Source: an uncultured Pelagibacteraceae bacterium (lineage in GTDB: Bacteria; Pseudomonadota; Alphaproteobacteria; Pelagibacterales; Pelagibacteraceae). Taken from it: a stretch of DNA of 64,000 bases. The DNA lies in NCBI GenBank assembly GCA_902533945.1, contig CACANS010000002.1, positions 1 through 64,000 of the forward strand. Direction: 5' to 3'. A model generated the notes under the pieces. That model saw only the letters and a list, made by a program, of their open reading frames with translations, ran no database searches and was not told the origin of the DNA. This document shows positions 12,729 to 24,200 of this stretch, piece after piece; the first letter of the stretch is position 1, and the number at the start of each line of letters is the position of its first letter. The position numbers and the translations under genes were made by a program.

Positions 12729-15076
12729 TAAGATCTTAATTTTGCACTAGCTTTTTCTTCAACACTGGAAATAATTTTCTTTGAAATTTCATTTAAATCC
12801 TTTTCATTTAAAGTTTTGAAGTCTGACTGAATAGTAACTTTTAAGGCTATTGATTTTTTATCTGAAGGTATATTGTCTCCTTCATATACGTCAAAAATTT
12901 TAACATTTTTTATCAATGAATTATCAACATTTGAAATAATCTCTATTAATTCTTGTGCTTTAAAATCTTTTTTAACAACAAAAGCAAAGTCTCTATCTGA
13001 TTTTTGATAATCGGAAAACGTTATTGTTGGTTTGGTTTTTTTATTTTGACTTTTATATTCAACTAAATTTTCCAAGAAAATCTCAAATCCATAAGTTTTA
13101 TCAATTATTTTTGGATGAATTTCTCCGAAATAAGCTAACAATTTTTGATTTTTTTTTGTTTTTATTGAGCCAGATCTTCCGGGATGATAGTAACCTGGCG
13201 TATTGGTATCTACAACCGTTTCATTTTTATTTATGCCTAATTCAAATAAAGTCTGGACAACATCTGTTTTGATAGAAAAAACGTCTATTAAGTGTTCTTT
13301 TCTGATGCCACAAATAATTGTTATTTGTTGACCAGATTTCCTTCCAGTGAAAGAAGGTCCAATTTCAAATAATGATTGTTTTTCAAAGCCTCTATCAATA
13401 TTTTTTTTTAAATAATAAATTAAATTTGGATAAAGGGAGCTTCTTAAAACATTCAAATCAGAGCTTATTGGATTAACAATTTTTACTTCTTCAACATTTT
13501 CTCTAAAATTATTATTAATTTTTTCATCTGTAAACGACCAAGTAATTGTCTCTAAATATCCTTTGGAAGCAACAGATCGTTGAGCTAAATGAAAATGTCT
13601 TTGAAAAAAGTTTAAAGTTGGTTTCAATCTTTTTTTTTCAGGTTCAATTGATTCAATTTTATCAAATCCCTTGATTCTTATTATTTCTTCAACTAAATCA
13701 ATCTGACCATATATATCTGGTCTCCAACTTGGGATTTCTACACTAAGTGCTTTGCCTTTTTTTTTAATTTTAAAACCTAAATCTTCTAAAATTTTAATTA
13801 TTTCTTGAGTTTTTATTTGCATTCCAATTATTTTAGATGCAAGATTTGGGTCAAATAATATTTTTTTAATTTCTATTTTTTTTATAGATTGAATATCTGA
13901 TTTTGAAACTTCACCACCACAAATTTTTACTATCATTTTAGAAGCTTTTTCTAGTCCCAATGAAATTGAGTTAGGATCAATTCCTCTTTCAAATCTAAAC
14001 TTTGCGTCACTATTTAAGTCCAATTTTTTGGCTGTCTTTCTTGTAATCTCAGGATCGAAATAGGCCGATTCTAACAAAATATTTTTTGTATTTAATTCAG
14101 TCCCAGATCTTGTGCCACCTATTATTCCTCCTAACCCCAAAACTCCTTCACGATCTGATATAACACACATATCATTATCAAGTTTATACTCCTTATTGTC
14201 TAATGCTTTAAAACTTTCACCTTTTTGTGAATTTCTAACTATTATTTCTTTATTTATCTTATCTACATCGTAAGCATGAAGTGGTCTATTGAGATCAAAC
14301 ATTACATAGTTTGTTACATCAACAACTGCTGAAATTGGTCTTAAACCTAAAGAAATAATTCTTTTTTTTAACCATTTTGGACTTTCTTGATTTTTTATAT
14401 TTTTAATAAGGCAACTACCAAATATTTTGCAAGACTGATTTTTGCTTTTTTCAATCTTTACTTTTAAACTTTGCTTAGAAGTTTTTTTTATTTTGGTACT
14501 TTTTTCATTTATTAATTTCCCAAATCCACTAGCTGAAAGATCTCTTGCAATACCCCTTATACCTAAACAATCTGGTCTATTAGGAGTTATTGACAGTTCT
14601 ACGACATTATTTAAATTATTTTTAAAATAGCTTTTGCCTATTTTATTTTTGTAATTTTGATTTAATTCAATAATACCTTCACTTTCATTTGATATGTTGA
14701 GCTCCGATTCAGAACAAAGCATACCGTAAGATGTTTCTCCTCTTATTTTTGAAACTTCTAATTTCATATTATTTTTAGGAATCACCGATCCTGGTGGGGC
14801 ATAAATAGTTAATAAGTTATCTTTTGCATTCGGTCCACCACAAACAACCTTTACCAATTCTTTTTTTCCAACATTTACGTGGCATAACTTCAATCTGTCA
14901 GCATTTGGATGCTTTTCTGCTTTAATAATTTTTGCAATAATAAAATCACTTAATTCATTTTTTACAGGTTCAACTTTTTCAACCTCCAAACCAGTGCTAT
15001 TTAACTTATCAATAATTTGAGCCTCGGTTTTGTTTGTTTTTAAATGATCTTTAAGCCACTCTGTTGTAAATTTCAT
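12728..15076 (-). CDS. pheT: Phenylalanine-tRNA ligase beta subunit
   Basis: 782 aa; N-terminal tRNA-binding domain ([15 protein letters not shown]), B3/B4, B5 and C-terminal anticodon-binding regions; adjacent to pheS. Confidence 0.97.
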   Translation of the reverse strand: MKFTTEWLKDHLKTNKTEAQIIDKLNSTGLEVEKVEPVKNELSDFIIAKIIKAEKHPNADRLKLCHVNVGKKELVKVVCGGPNAKDNLLTIYAPPGSVIPKNNMKLEVSKIRGETSYGMLCSESELNISNESEGIIELNQNYKNKIGKSYFKNNLNNVVELSITPNRPDCLGIRGIARDLSASGFGKLINEKSTKIKKTSKQSLKVKIEKSKNQSCKIFGSCLIKNIKNQESPKWLKKRIISLGLRPISAVVDVTNYVMFDLNRPLHAYDVDKINKEIIVRNSQKGESFKALDNKEYKLDNDMCVISDREGVLGLGGIIGGTRSGTELNTKNILLESAYFDPEITRKTAKKLDLNSDAKFRFERGIDPNSISLGLEKASKMIVKICGGEVSKSDIQSIKKIEIKKILFDPNLASKIIGMQIKTQEIIKILEDLGFKIKKKGKALSVEIPSWRPDIYGQIDLVEEIIRIKGFDKIESIEPEKKRLKPTLNFFQRHFHLAQRSVASKGYLETITWSFTDEKINNNFRENVEEVKIVNPISSDLNVLRSSLYPNLIYYLKKNIDRGFEKQSLFEIGPSFTGRKSGQQITIICGIRKEHLIDVFSIKTDVVQTLFELGINKNETVVDTNTPGYYHPGRSGSIKTKKNQKLLAYFGEIHPKIIDKTYGFEIFLENLVEYKSQNKKTKPTITFSDYQKSDRDFAFVVKKDFKAQELIEIISNVDNSLIKNVKIFDVYEGDNIPSDKKSIALKVTIQSDFKTLNEKDLNEISKKIISSVEEKASAKLRS

Positions 15077-16140
15077 TTACTTAAACCTCGATAATTTGTT
15101 GGAACATCAAGAGGATCGAAACCATAATAATTTAACCATCTATAATCACACTCAAAAAAAGATCTTAAATCATTAATTCCATATTTTAACATAGCTAATC
15201 TATCTATGCCTATTCCAAATGCAAAACCTTGATATTTATTTGAATTTATCTTTGAATTTTTTAAAACATTTGGATGAACCATTCCGCATCCAAGTATTTC
15301 TAACCATTTATCACCTTCACCGATAATAATTTTATTTTTTTCAATTCTGTATCCAATATCAACCTCGGCTGAAGGCTCGGTAAAAGGAAAATGACTTGGG
15401 CGAAATCTCATTTTAATTTTTTCTACTTCAAAAAACTCTTTTACAAAATAATTTAAACATCCTTTTAAATGACCCATGTTTATATTTTCATCAATATGAA
15501 GCCCTTCTAATTGATGAAACATAGGAGTGTGGGTCTGATCACTATCGCTTCTATATGTTCTTCCTGGTGCTATAATTTTAAATGGTGGTTTTCCTTTTAA
15601 CATTGTTCTTACCTGAACTGGAGAAGTATGCGTTCTAAGTAATGTTTTCATATTTTCTTCAATATAAAAAGTATCATGCATATCTTTTGCAGGATGATTT
15701 TCAGGTGTATTGAGTGCAGTAAAATTATAATATTCACTTTCAACATCAGGACCTTCTTCAACACTAAAACCTATTTCCGAAAATATAGATGATATTTCAT
15801 CAATTACTTGTGATACTGGATGTATTTTTCCAATTCTAAAATCTTTTTCTGGAAGTGTTACATCTTCTTTTTCTTTTTTAACTCTTTCATCTATTTCTAC
15901 ACCTTCTAAATTTATGGCCTTTAAATTAAATAATTTTGTAAGTTCTTGTTTTGCAAAATTTATTTTTGTTGCTATTTTTTTTTTATCTTCTTCAGGTAAA
16001 GTGCCTATTTTTTTAAACTCAGAGTTTATAAAACCATTTTTACTAAAAATTTCAGCTCTTATAATATCAACTTCTTTAGAATTTTGAGCACTAGCTAATT
16101 TATCTTTAAAATTTTCTTTTAATTTTTCAAAATCCGACAT
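15073..16140 (-). CDS. pheS: Phenylalanine-tRNA ligase alpha subunit
   Basis: [19 protein letters not shown]...[14 protein letters not shown]...[21 protein letters not shown]...[18 protein letters not shown]. Confidence 0.97.
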   Translation of the reverse strand: MSDFEKLKENFKDKLASAQNSKEVDIIRAEIFSKNGFINSEFKKIGTLPEEDKKKIATKINFAKQELTKLFNLKAINLEGVEIDERVKKEKEDVTLPEKDFRIGKIHPVSQVIDEISSIFSEIGFSVEEGPDVESEYYNFTALNTPENHPAKDMHDTFYIEENMKTLLRTHTSPVQVRTMLKGKPPFKIIAPGRTYRSDSDQTHTPMFHQLEGLHIDENINMGHLKGCLNYFVKEFFEVEKIKMRFRPSHFPFTEPSAEVDIGYRIEKNKIIIGEGDKWLEILGCGMVHPNVLKNSKINSNKYQGFAFGIGIDRLAMLKYGINDLRSFFECDYRWLNYYGFDPLDVPTNYRGLSK

Positions 16141-16182
16141 TTTTACAGATTATTTCTTAAACAAATAAAAACAATAGTAAGA

Positions 16183-16539
16183 TTAATTTAATGCAGATTG
16201 AGCTTTTTTAACTATTGTTTTAAAGGCTTCTGGATTATCATAGGCAATATCAGCCAAAACTTTTCTATCCAGTTTAATACCTGATTTGTTAAGACCATTT
16301 ATAAATTTAGAATATGTCAAACCTTCTGCTCTAACTCCTGCATTAATTCTCTGTATCCATAAAGATCTAAAATTTCTTTTTTTTGTCCTTCGATCTCTAT
16401 AAGCATATTGCATAGCTTTTTCCATTGCTTGTCTTGCAACTCTTATGGTATTTTTCCTTCTTCCCCATTGACCTTTTACTGCTTTAAAAACTTTTTTATG
16501 TTTTGCTTTACCTGTTGTTCCTCTTTTTACTCTAGCCAT
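16183..16539 (-). CDS. rplT: 50S ribosomal protein L20
   Basis: [51 protein letters not shown]...; typical L20 in infC-rpmI-rplT order. Confidence 0.97.
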   Translation of the reverse strand: MARVKRGTTGKAKHKKVFKAVKGQWGRRKNTIRVARQAMEKAMQYAYRDRRTKKRNFRSLWIQRINAGVRAEGLTYSKFINGLNKSGIKLDRKVLADIAYDNPEAFKTIVKKAQSALN

Positions 16540-16540
16540 A

Positions 16541-16748
16541 TTAACTTCTTAAACTATAAGGCATATAAGATTTTACAATTTTTCCATCTTGTTTTGACAT
16601 TATAGTTGTACCTCTTTGTTTTCTAATTTGTGTATTTGTTCTCTTAATCATGCCATGTCTTTTCCCCGCTTGAGGCATAACAACTTTACCTTTTGCAGTA
16701 ATTTTAAATCTTTTTTTTAGCTGAACTTTTTGTTTTTAACTTAGGCAT
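16541..16748 (-). pseudogene. rpmI: 50S ribosomal protein L35 with an apparent single-base frameshift in an A8 tract
   Basis: Reverse strand ATGCCTAAGTTAAAAACAAAAAGTTCAGCT(A)8GATTTAAAATT reads [14 protein letters not shown]. Removing one A gives [68 protein letters not shown], a full L35. The span is 208 nt (3n+1). Confidence 0.9.
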
Positions 16749-16792
16749 GACGGGAATTTATATAGATTCAAAAAAATTTTACAACAATATAT

Positions 16793-17338
16793 TTATAATG
16801 GTTGAATTACCATAATCATTTGTTTTCCATCAAATTTTGGGTGCAATTCTACTTTGCCGATGACCTTCATGTCTTCTTGAATTTTTTTCATTAATTCATG
16901 GCCTAGTTGTGGATGTTGTAATTCTCTTCCTTTAAATTTGATAGTAAATTTTACTTTATCACCTTTTACAATAAATTTTTGAGCATTTTTTATTTTAAAG
17001 GAATAATCGTGGACATCAGTTACTGGACGTAATTTAATTTCTTTAAGTTCAATTTTCTTTTGTTTCTTTTTCGCTTTATTTGCTTTCTTTTGCTGATCAT
17101 ATTTAAATTTTCCTATATCCATTACTTTGCAAACAGGTGGTTTGGCATTTGGTGCTATTTCGATTAAATCTAGATCTTCATTCTTTGCAATATTTATAGC
17201 TTCATCTACATTTAATATTCCAAGATTTTCACCAGAGCTATCTATTACCTGAACCTCTGATGATGTAATTCTATAATTTATTCTAGGTCCTCTGGGTTTA
17301 TTTCTTCTTTGAAAATAGTTTTGTTTATTTGGTGACAC
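16793..17338 (-). CDS. infC: Translation initiation factor IF-3 (GTG start)
   Basis: RGPRINYRITSSEVQVIDSSGENLG...DLIEIAPNAKPPVCKVMDIGKFKYDQQKK. Confidence 0.96.
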   Translation of the reverse strand: MSPNKQNYFQRRNKPRGPRINYRITSSEVQVIDSSGENLGILNVDEAINIAKNEDLDLIEIAPNAKPPVCKVMDIGKFKYDQQKKANKAKKKQKKIELKEIKLRPVTDVHDYSFKIKNAQKFIVKGDKVKFTIKFKGRELQHPQLGHELMKKIQEDMKVIGKVELHPKFDGKQMIMVIQPL

Positions 17339-19255
17339 TTAAATTGATGGGACCTTATTTAAGGCTGAATAAATTTCTAGAAATTTTTTTATTTCCATAT
17401 TTTCTTGTTTTGTAGAATCCAATTGTCTAATAGTTACCGTGTTACTGTCAACTTCTTTTTTACCACAAATCAACAATATTGGTACTTTGCTTAAAGAATG
17501 TTCTCTTATCTTATAATTTAAATTATGATTTTTTAAATCAACTTCACAATTTAAACCTATGCTGCTGATTTTGTTATATATTTTTTTTGCATAATCATCA
17601 AATTCAGAAGAAACTGGTATTACAATTACCTGAAGTGGGTTTATCCAAAAAGGAAGTTTGCCGGCATAGTTTTCTATTAATATTCCAATAAACCTTTCAA
17701 GAGATCCAAACAATGCTCTATGTAACATAACCGGTATTTTTTTTGACCCATCTTTATCAACAAATGAAGCACCTAACCTTTCTGGTAAATTTAAATCTAC
17801 TTGTAAAGTTCCACATTGCCAATCTCTTCCTATTGCATCTCTTAAAACAAATTCAATCTTTGGTCCGTAAAATGCTCCTTCTCCCTTATTTATACTATAT
17901 TCTAATTTTGATGCTTTTACTGCTTCAAGCAAAGCAGCCTCAGATTTATCCCAAACTTTATCATTCCCAACTCTAATTTCTGGTCTATCAGAATATTTTA
18001 GTATTACATTTGAGAAACCTAAATCTTTGTAAATGTCTAAAATTAAATTAGTAACTGACAAAGATTCATCGGTTATTTGATCTTCTGTGCAAAAAATGTG
18101 CGCATCATCTTGAGTAAATGCTCTAACTCTCATTAATCCATGAAGAGCACCTGATGGTTCATATCTATGAACTTTCCCAAATTCAGACATTTTAAGTGGT
18201 AAATCTCTATAACTTTTTAAACCTTGATTAAAAACTTGTAAACACCCAGGACAATTCATTGGTTTAATAGCAAATATTTTTTCATCTGGAGTAGTTGAAG
18301 TATACATGTGTTGACCAAATTTTTCCCAGTGTCCCGATTTTTCCCATAGAGATCTATCTAATATTTCAGGTGTATTTATTTCTTTATAACCAGCTTGTTT
18401 TTGTTTGTTTCTCATATACTCAACTAATTTTTGAAACAAAGTCCAACCTTTTTCATGCCAAAAAACAGAACCTGGGCTTTCTTCTCTGAAATGAAATAAA
18501 TTCATTTCTTTTCCTAATTTTCTATGATCTCTTTTTTCTGCCTCTTCAATTCTTTTTAAATATTCATCAAGTTCTTTTTGGGATGGCCATGCTGTTCCAT
18601 AAATTCTTTGCAACATTTCGTTTTTTGAGTCACCTCTCCAATACGCACCAGCAACTTTCATTAGCTTAAAATACTTTCCAATTTTTCCTGTTGAAGTTAG
18701 ATGTGGTCCTCTACATAAATCATGCCATTTTCCATGAAAGTAGATGGATACTTCTTCTCCTTTTGGAATACTTTTGATTATTTCAGCTTTGTAAATTTCT
18801 CCAGCTTTTTTAAAATGCTCTATAGCTTTATCTCTTTCCCATACTTCTCTATGCGTTTGTTCATCTCTTTCAACAATTTCTTTCATTTTTTTTTCTATTT
18901 TTTGAAGATCTTCTTCAGTAAAAGTCTCTTTTCTCGCAAAATCATAATAAAAACCATTATCAATTACTGGTCCTATAGTTACTTGAGTTCCTGGAAAAAG
19001 TTCTTGTACTGCCATTGCTAAAACATGTGCTGTGTCATGTCTTATTGTTTCTATCCCTTCTTTATCTCTAGAAGTATAAATTTTTACAGAACAATCATTT
19101 TCTATTTCAAAGTTTAAGTCTCTTAAATTCCCATCAACACTTATTACTAATGCTTGTTTTGATAAAGATTTACTTATTTTCTCAGCAATTTTTAATCCGG
19201 TAACTTTCTTGTCAAAAGCTAGCGTATTTCCATCTGGCAATTTTATATTTGGCAT
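17339..19255 (-). CDS. thrS: Threonine-tRNA ligase
   Basis: RHDTAHVLAMAVQELFPGTQVTIGPVIDNGFYYDFA, class II motifs (MNCPGCLQVFNQGLKSYRDLPLKMSEFG), anticodon-binding C-terminus. Confidence 0.97.
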   Translation of the reverse strand: MPNIKLPDGNTLAFDKKVTGLKIAEKISKSLSKQALVISVDGNLRDLNFEIENDCSVKIYTSRDKEGIETIRHDTAHVLAMAVQELFPGTQVTIGPVIDNGFYYDFARKETFTEEDLQKIEKKMKEIVERDEQTHREVWERDKAIEHFKKAGEIYKAEIIKSIPKGEEVSIYFHGKWHDLCRGPHLTSTGKIGKYFKLMKVAGAYWRGDSKNEMLQRIYGTAWPSQKELDEYLKRIEEAEKRDHRKLGKEMNLFHFREESPGSVFWHEKGWTLFQKLVEYMRNKQKQAGYKEINTPEILDRSLWEKSGHWEKFGQHMYTSTTPDEKIFAIKPMNCPGCLQVFNQGLKSYRDLPLKMSEFGKVHRYEPSGALHGLMRVRAFTQDDAHIFCTEDQITDESLSVTNLILDIYKDLGFSNVILKYSDRPEIRVGNDKVWDKSEAALLEAVKASKLEYSINKGEGAFYGPKIEFVLRDAIGRDWQCGTLQVDLNLPERLGASFVDKDGSKKIPVMLHRALFGSLERFIGILIENYAGKLPFWINPLQVIVIPVSSEFDDYAKKIYNKISSIGLNCEVDLKNHNLNYKIREHSLSKVPILLICGKKEVDSNTVTIRQLDSTKQENMEIKKFLEIYSALNKVPSI

Positions 19256-20415
19256 TAATTTATTTTTTTAAATAGTTTTTTATACTCTGTGTACGTAGAA
19301 AAACACATTTTTTCAATTTCAAATTTTTTTACAACATGTTTTCTAGCTTCTGTACCCATTGATTCTAAAGTTTGACGGTCTAAATTTAATACATGAACTA
19401 TTTTATCAGCTAATTTTTCAACATTTTTATTTTCAAATAAAAAACCTGTTTTATTATCTATTATTGTTTCTATTGAGCCACCAATATTGCTTGCAATAAT
19501 GGGTTTTTCCATTGATTGTGCTTCCACTGATACTCTTCCAAAGGCCTCTGGTTCAATTGAAGCAGATACAACTATTCTTGAAACTTTATACGCTATTGGC
19601 ATTAATTCACATTTTTCAATAAATTTTAAACTTTCATGAAGTCTGTATCTATCAACTAAACTTTCTAATTTTTTTTTATATATTTTTCTACCTTGATCGC
19701 TACCAAGTATTATAGCATAAAAGGGAAATTTATAATGTTCATTAATCCTATTTAAAGCTTCTATGAATAATTCTTGGCCTTTCCAAGATGTAAGTCGGCC
19801 AGGTAACAAAATTATAGGTCTATCGTTTTTGATTCCCCATTGCTTTATAATTTTTTCTTCATCTCTAAGATTGATTTTTGTTGAGTGAAAATATTCTGTA
19901 TTTATTCCTCTAAATATAACCATAAATTTTTTTATTCCACTTACATAATCAGAGTAATTCTCATTAATATGTGAAAATATAAAATTTGAACCAGCAATAA
20001 CTAGATCGGATCTTAACATTACTGAATTATAAAACTTTTTAATTTTATTATTAAAATTATATGTGCCGTGAAATGTAGTGACAAATTTTCTTCTTGTTAA
20101 TCTTGTTGCAATTAGGCATGACCAAGCTGGTGCTCTGCTTCTTGCGTGGACAATATCAATATTAAAAATCAAAATAACTATAGATAATATTATTGAATTA
20201 ATTAACATCAAAATTGGATTTTTGGATTGTACAGGCAGACGAATAAGTTTTACTTTTTTTTTATTTAAATATTTTATTAACTCTCCACCACTTGTTACAA
20301 CAAAAGATCCTACCTTATTCTCTGCCAAATAATGTGCAAGGTCGTAACATCCTGTTTCGGCACCACCATATCCAAGTCTAGGAATTACTTGTAAAACTTT
20401 TAATTTTGATGACAT
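19255..20415 (-). CDS. Glycosyltransferase, GT4/GT-B family
   Basis: LQVIPRLGYGGAETGCYDLAHYLAENK...PGRLTSWKGQELFIEAL...SASIEPEAFGRVSVEAQSMEKPIIASNIGGSIETI. Confidence 0.9.
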   Translation of the reverse strand: MSSKLKVLQVIPRLGYGGAETGCYDLAHYLAENKVGSFVVTSGGELIKYLNKKKVKLIRLPVQSKNPILMLINSIILSIVILIFNIDIVHARSRAPAWSCLIATRLTRRKFVTTFHGTYNFNNKIKKFYNSVMLRSDLVIAGSNFIFSHINENYSDYVSGIKKFMVIFRGINTEYFHSTKINLRDEEKIIKQWGIKNDRPIILLPGRLTSWKGQELFIEALNRINEHYKFPFYAIILGSDQGRKIYKKKLESLVDRYRLHESLKFIEKCELMPIAYKVSRIVVSASIEPEAFGRVSVEAQSMEKPIIASNIGGSIETIIDNKTGFLFENKNVEKLADKIVHVLNLDRQTLESMGTEARKHVVKKFEIEKMCFSTYTEYKKLFKKIN

Positions 20416-20458
20416 ATGATAAAATAGTATAATATCAGAATAGTTCTATAAAACTTAC

Positions 20459-21223
20459 ATGAAAAAATATAAATTTATTAAAATTTCCAAAACTAAAAAA
20501 CTCAGATATATAGGCAATTATTTCAAAAAAAACCTATATATAATTTTCCTTCATGGCTTTGCTTCTGATATTGAGGGAAAAAAACCAAATTCACTTAAAA
20601 AATATGCAGTAAAAAAAAGGCTAGGTTTTTTAGCTATAGAATATTCAGGACATGGAAAATCTTCAGGAAAATTTACTAGTGGAAATATAAGCACTTGGGT
20701 AAATGATGCAAAAAAATCAATAAAAAAAATCGTAAAAGGTAATAATTTTATTTTGGTTGGGTCGAGTATGGGATCATGGCTTTCTTTAATTTTATTCAAA
20801 TATTTTAAAAAACAAATTAAAGGATTTGTTGGAATAGGGTCTGCCCCTGAGTTTACATCAAGACTAATGTGGAAAAAATTTAATAAAAAAATAAAATATG
20901 AAATTATTAAAAATAAAGTTTATAAAATAAAAATTGAGAATTATGAATATATGATAAGCCATCAATTAATTAAAGATGGGAAAAAAAACAAAAATAAAGT
21001 TTTGAACAAAAAAATTGAGTCAGATATTTACGTAACCATGATACATGGAAAAAAAGATGAAGTTGTGCCAGTTCATTATTCAAAAAAAGTTCTTAATATT
21101 TTTACTCAAGCAGAAAAAAAGCTTAAAATAGTTAAAAAAGGTGACCATAGTTTATCATCAAATAAAAATCTAAAATTAATTATAAAAGAATTAAATCTGA
21201 TTGTTCAAAAAATTATTAACTAG
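20459..21223 (+). CDS. Alpha/beta hydrolase
   Basis: HGFASDIEGKK...LVGSSMGSWLSL nucleophile elbow...MIHGKKDEVVP...GDHSLS. Confidence 0.85.
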   Translation: MKKYKFIKISKTKKLRYIGNYFKKNLYIIFLHGFASDIEGKKPNSLKKYAVKKRLGFLAIEYSGHGKSSGKFTSGNISTWVNDAKKSIKKIVKGNNFILVGSSMGSWLSLILFKYFKKQIKGFVGIGSAPEFTSRLMWKKFNKKIKYEIIKNKVYKIKIENYEYMISHQLIKDGKKNKNKVLNKKIESDIYVTMIHGKKDEVVPVHYSKKVLNIFTQAEKKLKIVKKGDHSLSSNKNLKLIIKELNLIVQKIIN

Positions 21224-24200
21224 CTATACCAATATTTTTTTTATTAGATAATGGATTTTCAAGTTTATCTATCATTTCTTTTGGACAAACTTGGTAAAAA
21301 TGTTCTAACTCATTTTCAAAATTATCTAAAATTTTTTTTGAATGCTTAGATTTTGTTTCTGTATAATGTTTTAATATTAATTCTTTTAAAAATTTTTTCC
21401 AATAATCAGTATCTAGCCTTTGCCAAACAACTGTTTCGGGGTTGACTTTTTTTTCAAAATCATTTTTTTCATCATAAATAAACGCCATACCACCGGTCAT
21501 TCCTGCAGCAAAATTATCTCCAACATCACCTAAAATTACCGCATTTCCGCCTGTCATATATTCACAACCATTTGAATCACATCCTTCAATAACTGAGTTA
21601 GCACCCGAATTTCTGACTGCAAATCTTTCTCCAGCTTGCCCTGAGGCAAATAAAAAACCGGACGTCGCACCATACAAAACAGTATTTCCGATGATAGTAT
21701 TTTGATTTGATATCAAATTACTTTCATCTTGCAGACTTATAGAAATTGTAGCTCCAGATAAGCCTTTTCCCACATAATCATTCGCGTCTCCTTTAAGATT
21801 TAATTTTAGACCTTGTGCTGCAAAGGCACCGAAGGACTGTCCTGCTGATCCAATAAAATTAAGAGTAATTAGATTTTCATCTAATTTTTTTTCGCCAAAT
21901 TTTTTATATAAATTGTAAGAAATTCTTGTTCCTACAGCTCTATTTGTATTTTCAATTTTATAATTTTTTTTAATTGGATCCTTTTTGTTTATTGATTCCT
22001 CAATTTCAGGCCAAATTTTTTGATCAATAGTTCCTGGAACCTGGATTATAGAACTATTTTCACAATACCTTTTATTTTCTCCAGGATCGGCTTGCACAAA
22101 AAGAGGATTTAGGTCGAGATCATCTAGATTCGGAGAACCTTTGTTTACCTGTTTTAAAAGATCTGTTCTACCTATAACCTCATTCAAATTCTTAAAACCA
22201 AGCCTAGCCAAAATTTCTCTAACTTCTCTAGCAATAAAAGTGAAAAGATTCACTATTTTGTCTGGAGTTCCGCTAAATTTTTTCCTTAACTCTTCATCTT
22301 GAGTACAAATACCAACTGGACAGGTATTTGAATGACATTGTCTTACCATAATGCATCCCATTGCAACTAATGCTGTAGTGGCTATACCAAATTCTTCTGC
22401 TCCCATCATAGCTGCTATAACTATGTCTCTTCCGGTTTTAATTCCTCCATCTGTTCTCAATGTTACTGAATGTCTAAGATTATTTAATGTTAATACTTGG
22501 TTTGCTTCAGTTAAACCCATTTCCCAAGGTACACCTACATATTTAACACTTGTTTGAGGTGTAGCTCCAGTACCTCCATTATGACCAGAAATCAAAATAA
22601 TATCTGCTTTTGCTTTTGCGACTCCTGCGGCTATAGTTCCAACTCCTGATGAAGCAACTAATTTTACTCCGACTCTAGCATTTGGATTAATTTGTTTTAA
22701 ATCATATATAAGCTGAGCTAAATCTTCTATAGAGTAGATATCATGATGAGGGGGAGGAGATATTAAAGTCACTCCAGGTGTTGAATGTCTTAGTTTTGCA
22801 ATTTCTTTAGTAACTTTAAAACCTGGGAGCTGGCCTCCTTCACCGGGTTTAGCCCCTTGTGCAATTTTAATTTCTATTTCGTTACAATTATTTAAATAAT
22901 TTATTGTTACACCAAATCTAGCTGAGGCTATTTGTTTTACTCTTGAATTGGCTGAATCTCCATTGTCTAACTTTTTAAATCTTTTCTCATCTTCACCTCC
23001 TTCTCCGCTGCAAGAAGCACCTTTAATTCTATTCATAGCTATTGCTAAAGTTTCATGAGCTTCTTTGGACAAGGCTCCATGTGACATGCTTCCACTTCCA
23101 AAACGTTTGAGTATATTTTCTACTGGCTCAACCTCAGAAATATCGATAGAATTTTTTAAATATCTTTGTCTAAAATCAGTTAAATCTCTTAGATTTATTG
23201 GTGGCAAATCATATATACCTTTTGCATATTTTTTATATAAATCGTAAGAATTTTTTGTAACCGATGTTTGAAGTAGATGAATTAAATTTCCTTGGTACTG
23301 ATGCGTTTCTCCATTTTTTCTAAATTTGTAAAGGCCACCAATAGGTAAAATGTTTGAATTATTTTCAAAAGCGCTCTGATGATTTGTTTTAATTTTTTTT
23401 TCTATTCCTGTTAATCCGATTCCTGAAATTTTTGACAGCACTCCTGGAAAATATTCATTTACAATAGTTCTGCTTAGACCTACAGTTTCAAAATTACAGC
23501 CACCTCTGTAAGAACTAATTACAGATATGCCCATTTTAGACATAATTTTTAATAAACCGTAGTTGACTGACTTTACATATTTTCTAACACATTCATCATA
23601 GGTTAGCTTTGGAAAAAGTTTTTTTTGAAATCTTTGATAAATACTATCTAAAGCAAGATAAGGATTTACAGTTGTAGCTCCAACACCAATCAAAGTTGCA
23701 AATGAATGAGTATCTAATGCTTCGCCAGTTTGAACATTTATAGAAACATATCCTCTTAGCTTTAAATTAATTAAATGAGTATTTATTGCACCAATGCATA
23801 AAAGCATTGGCATTGGCATTTTGTTTTCTGATATATTTTTATCTGATAGTACTATTTGAGTATTTCCTTGCCTTACAGCAATTTCTGACTCTTTTTTTAT
23901 TTTTTCTATAGCATTTTCTAAGGTTTCATCATCAACAAATGTGCAATCTATTAGTTTATGGTTATCACCAAAGTAAGATAAAAATTTTTCAAACTGTGAA
24001 TTAGATAATATTGGACTTTCTAAAACATAAATATTTTTTTCTGTTAAATTATTAAAATCTAGAATATTTCCTAGATTACCAAATCGTGTTTTTAGACTCA
24101 TTACTTTATTTTCTCTTAAAGAATCTATTGGTGGGTTTGTAACTTGACTAAAATTTTGTCTAAAATAGTGATATAATGGTCTATACTTATCAGACAAAAC

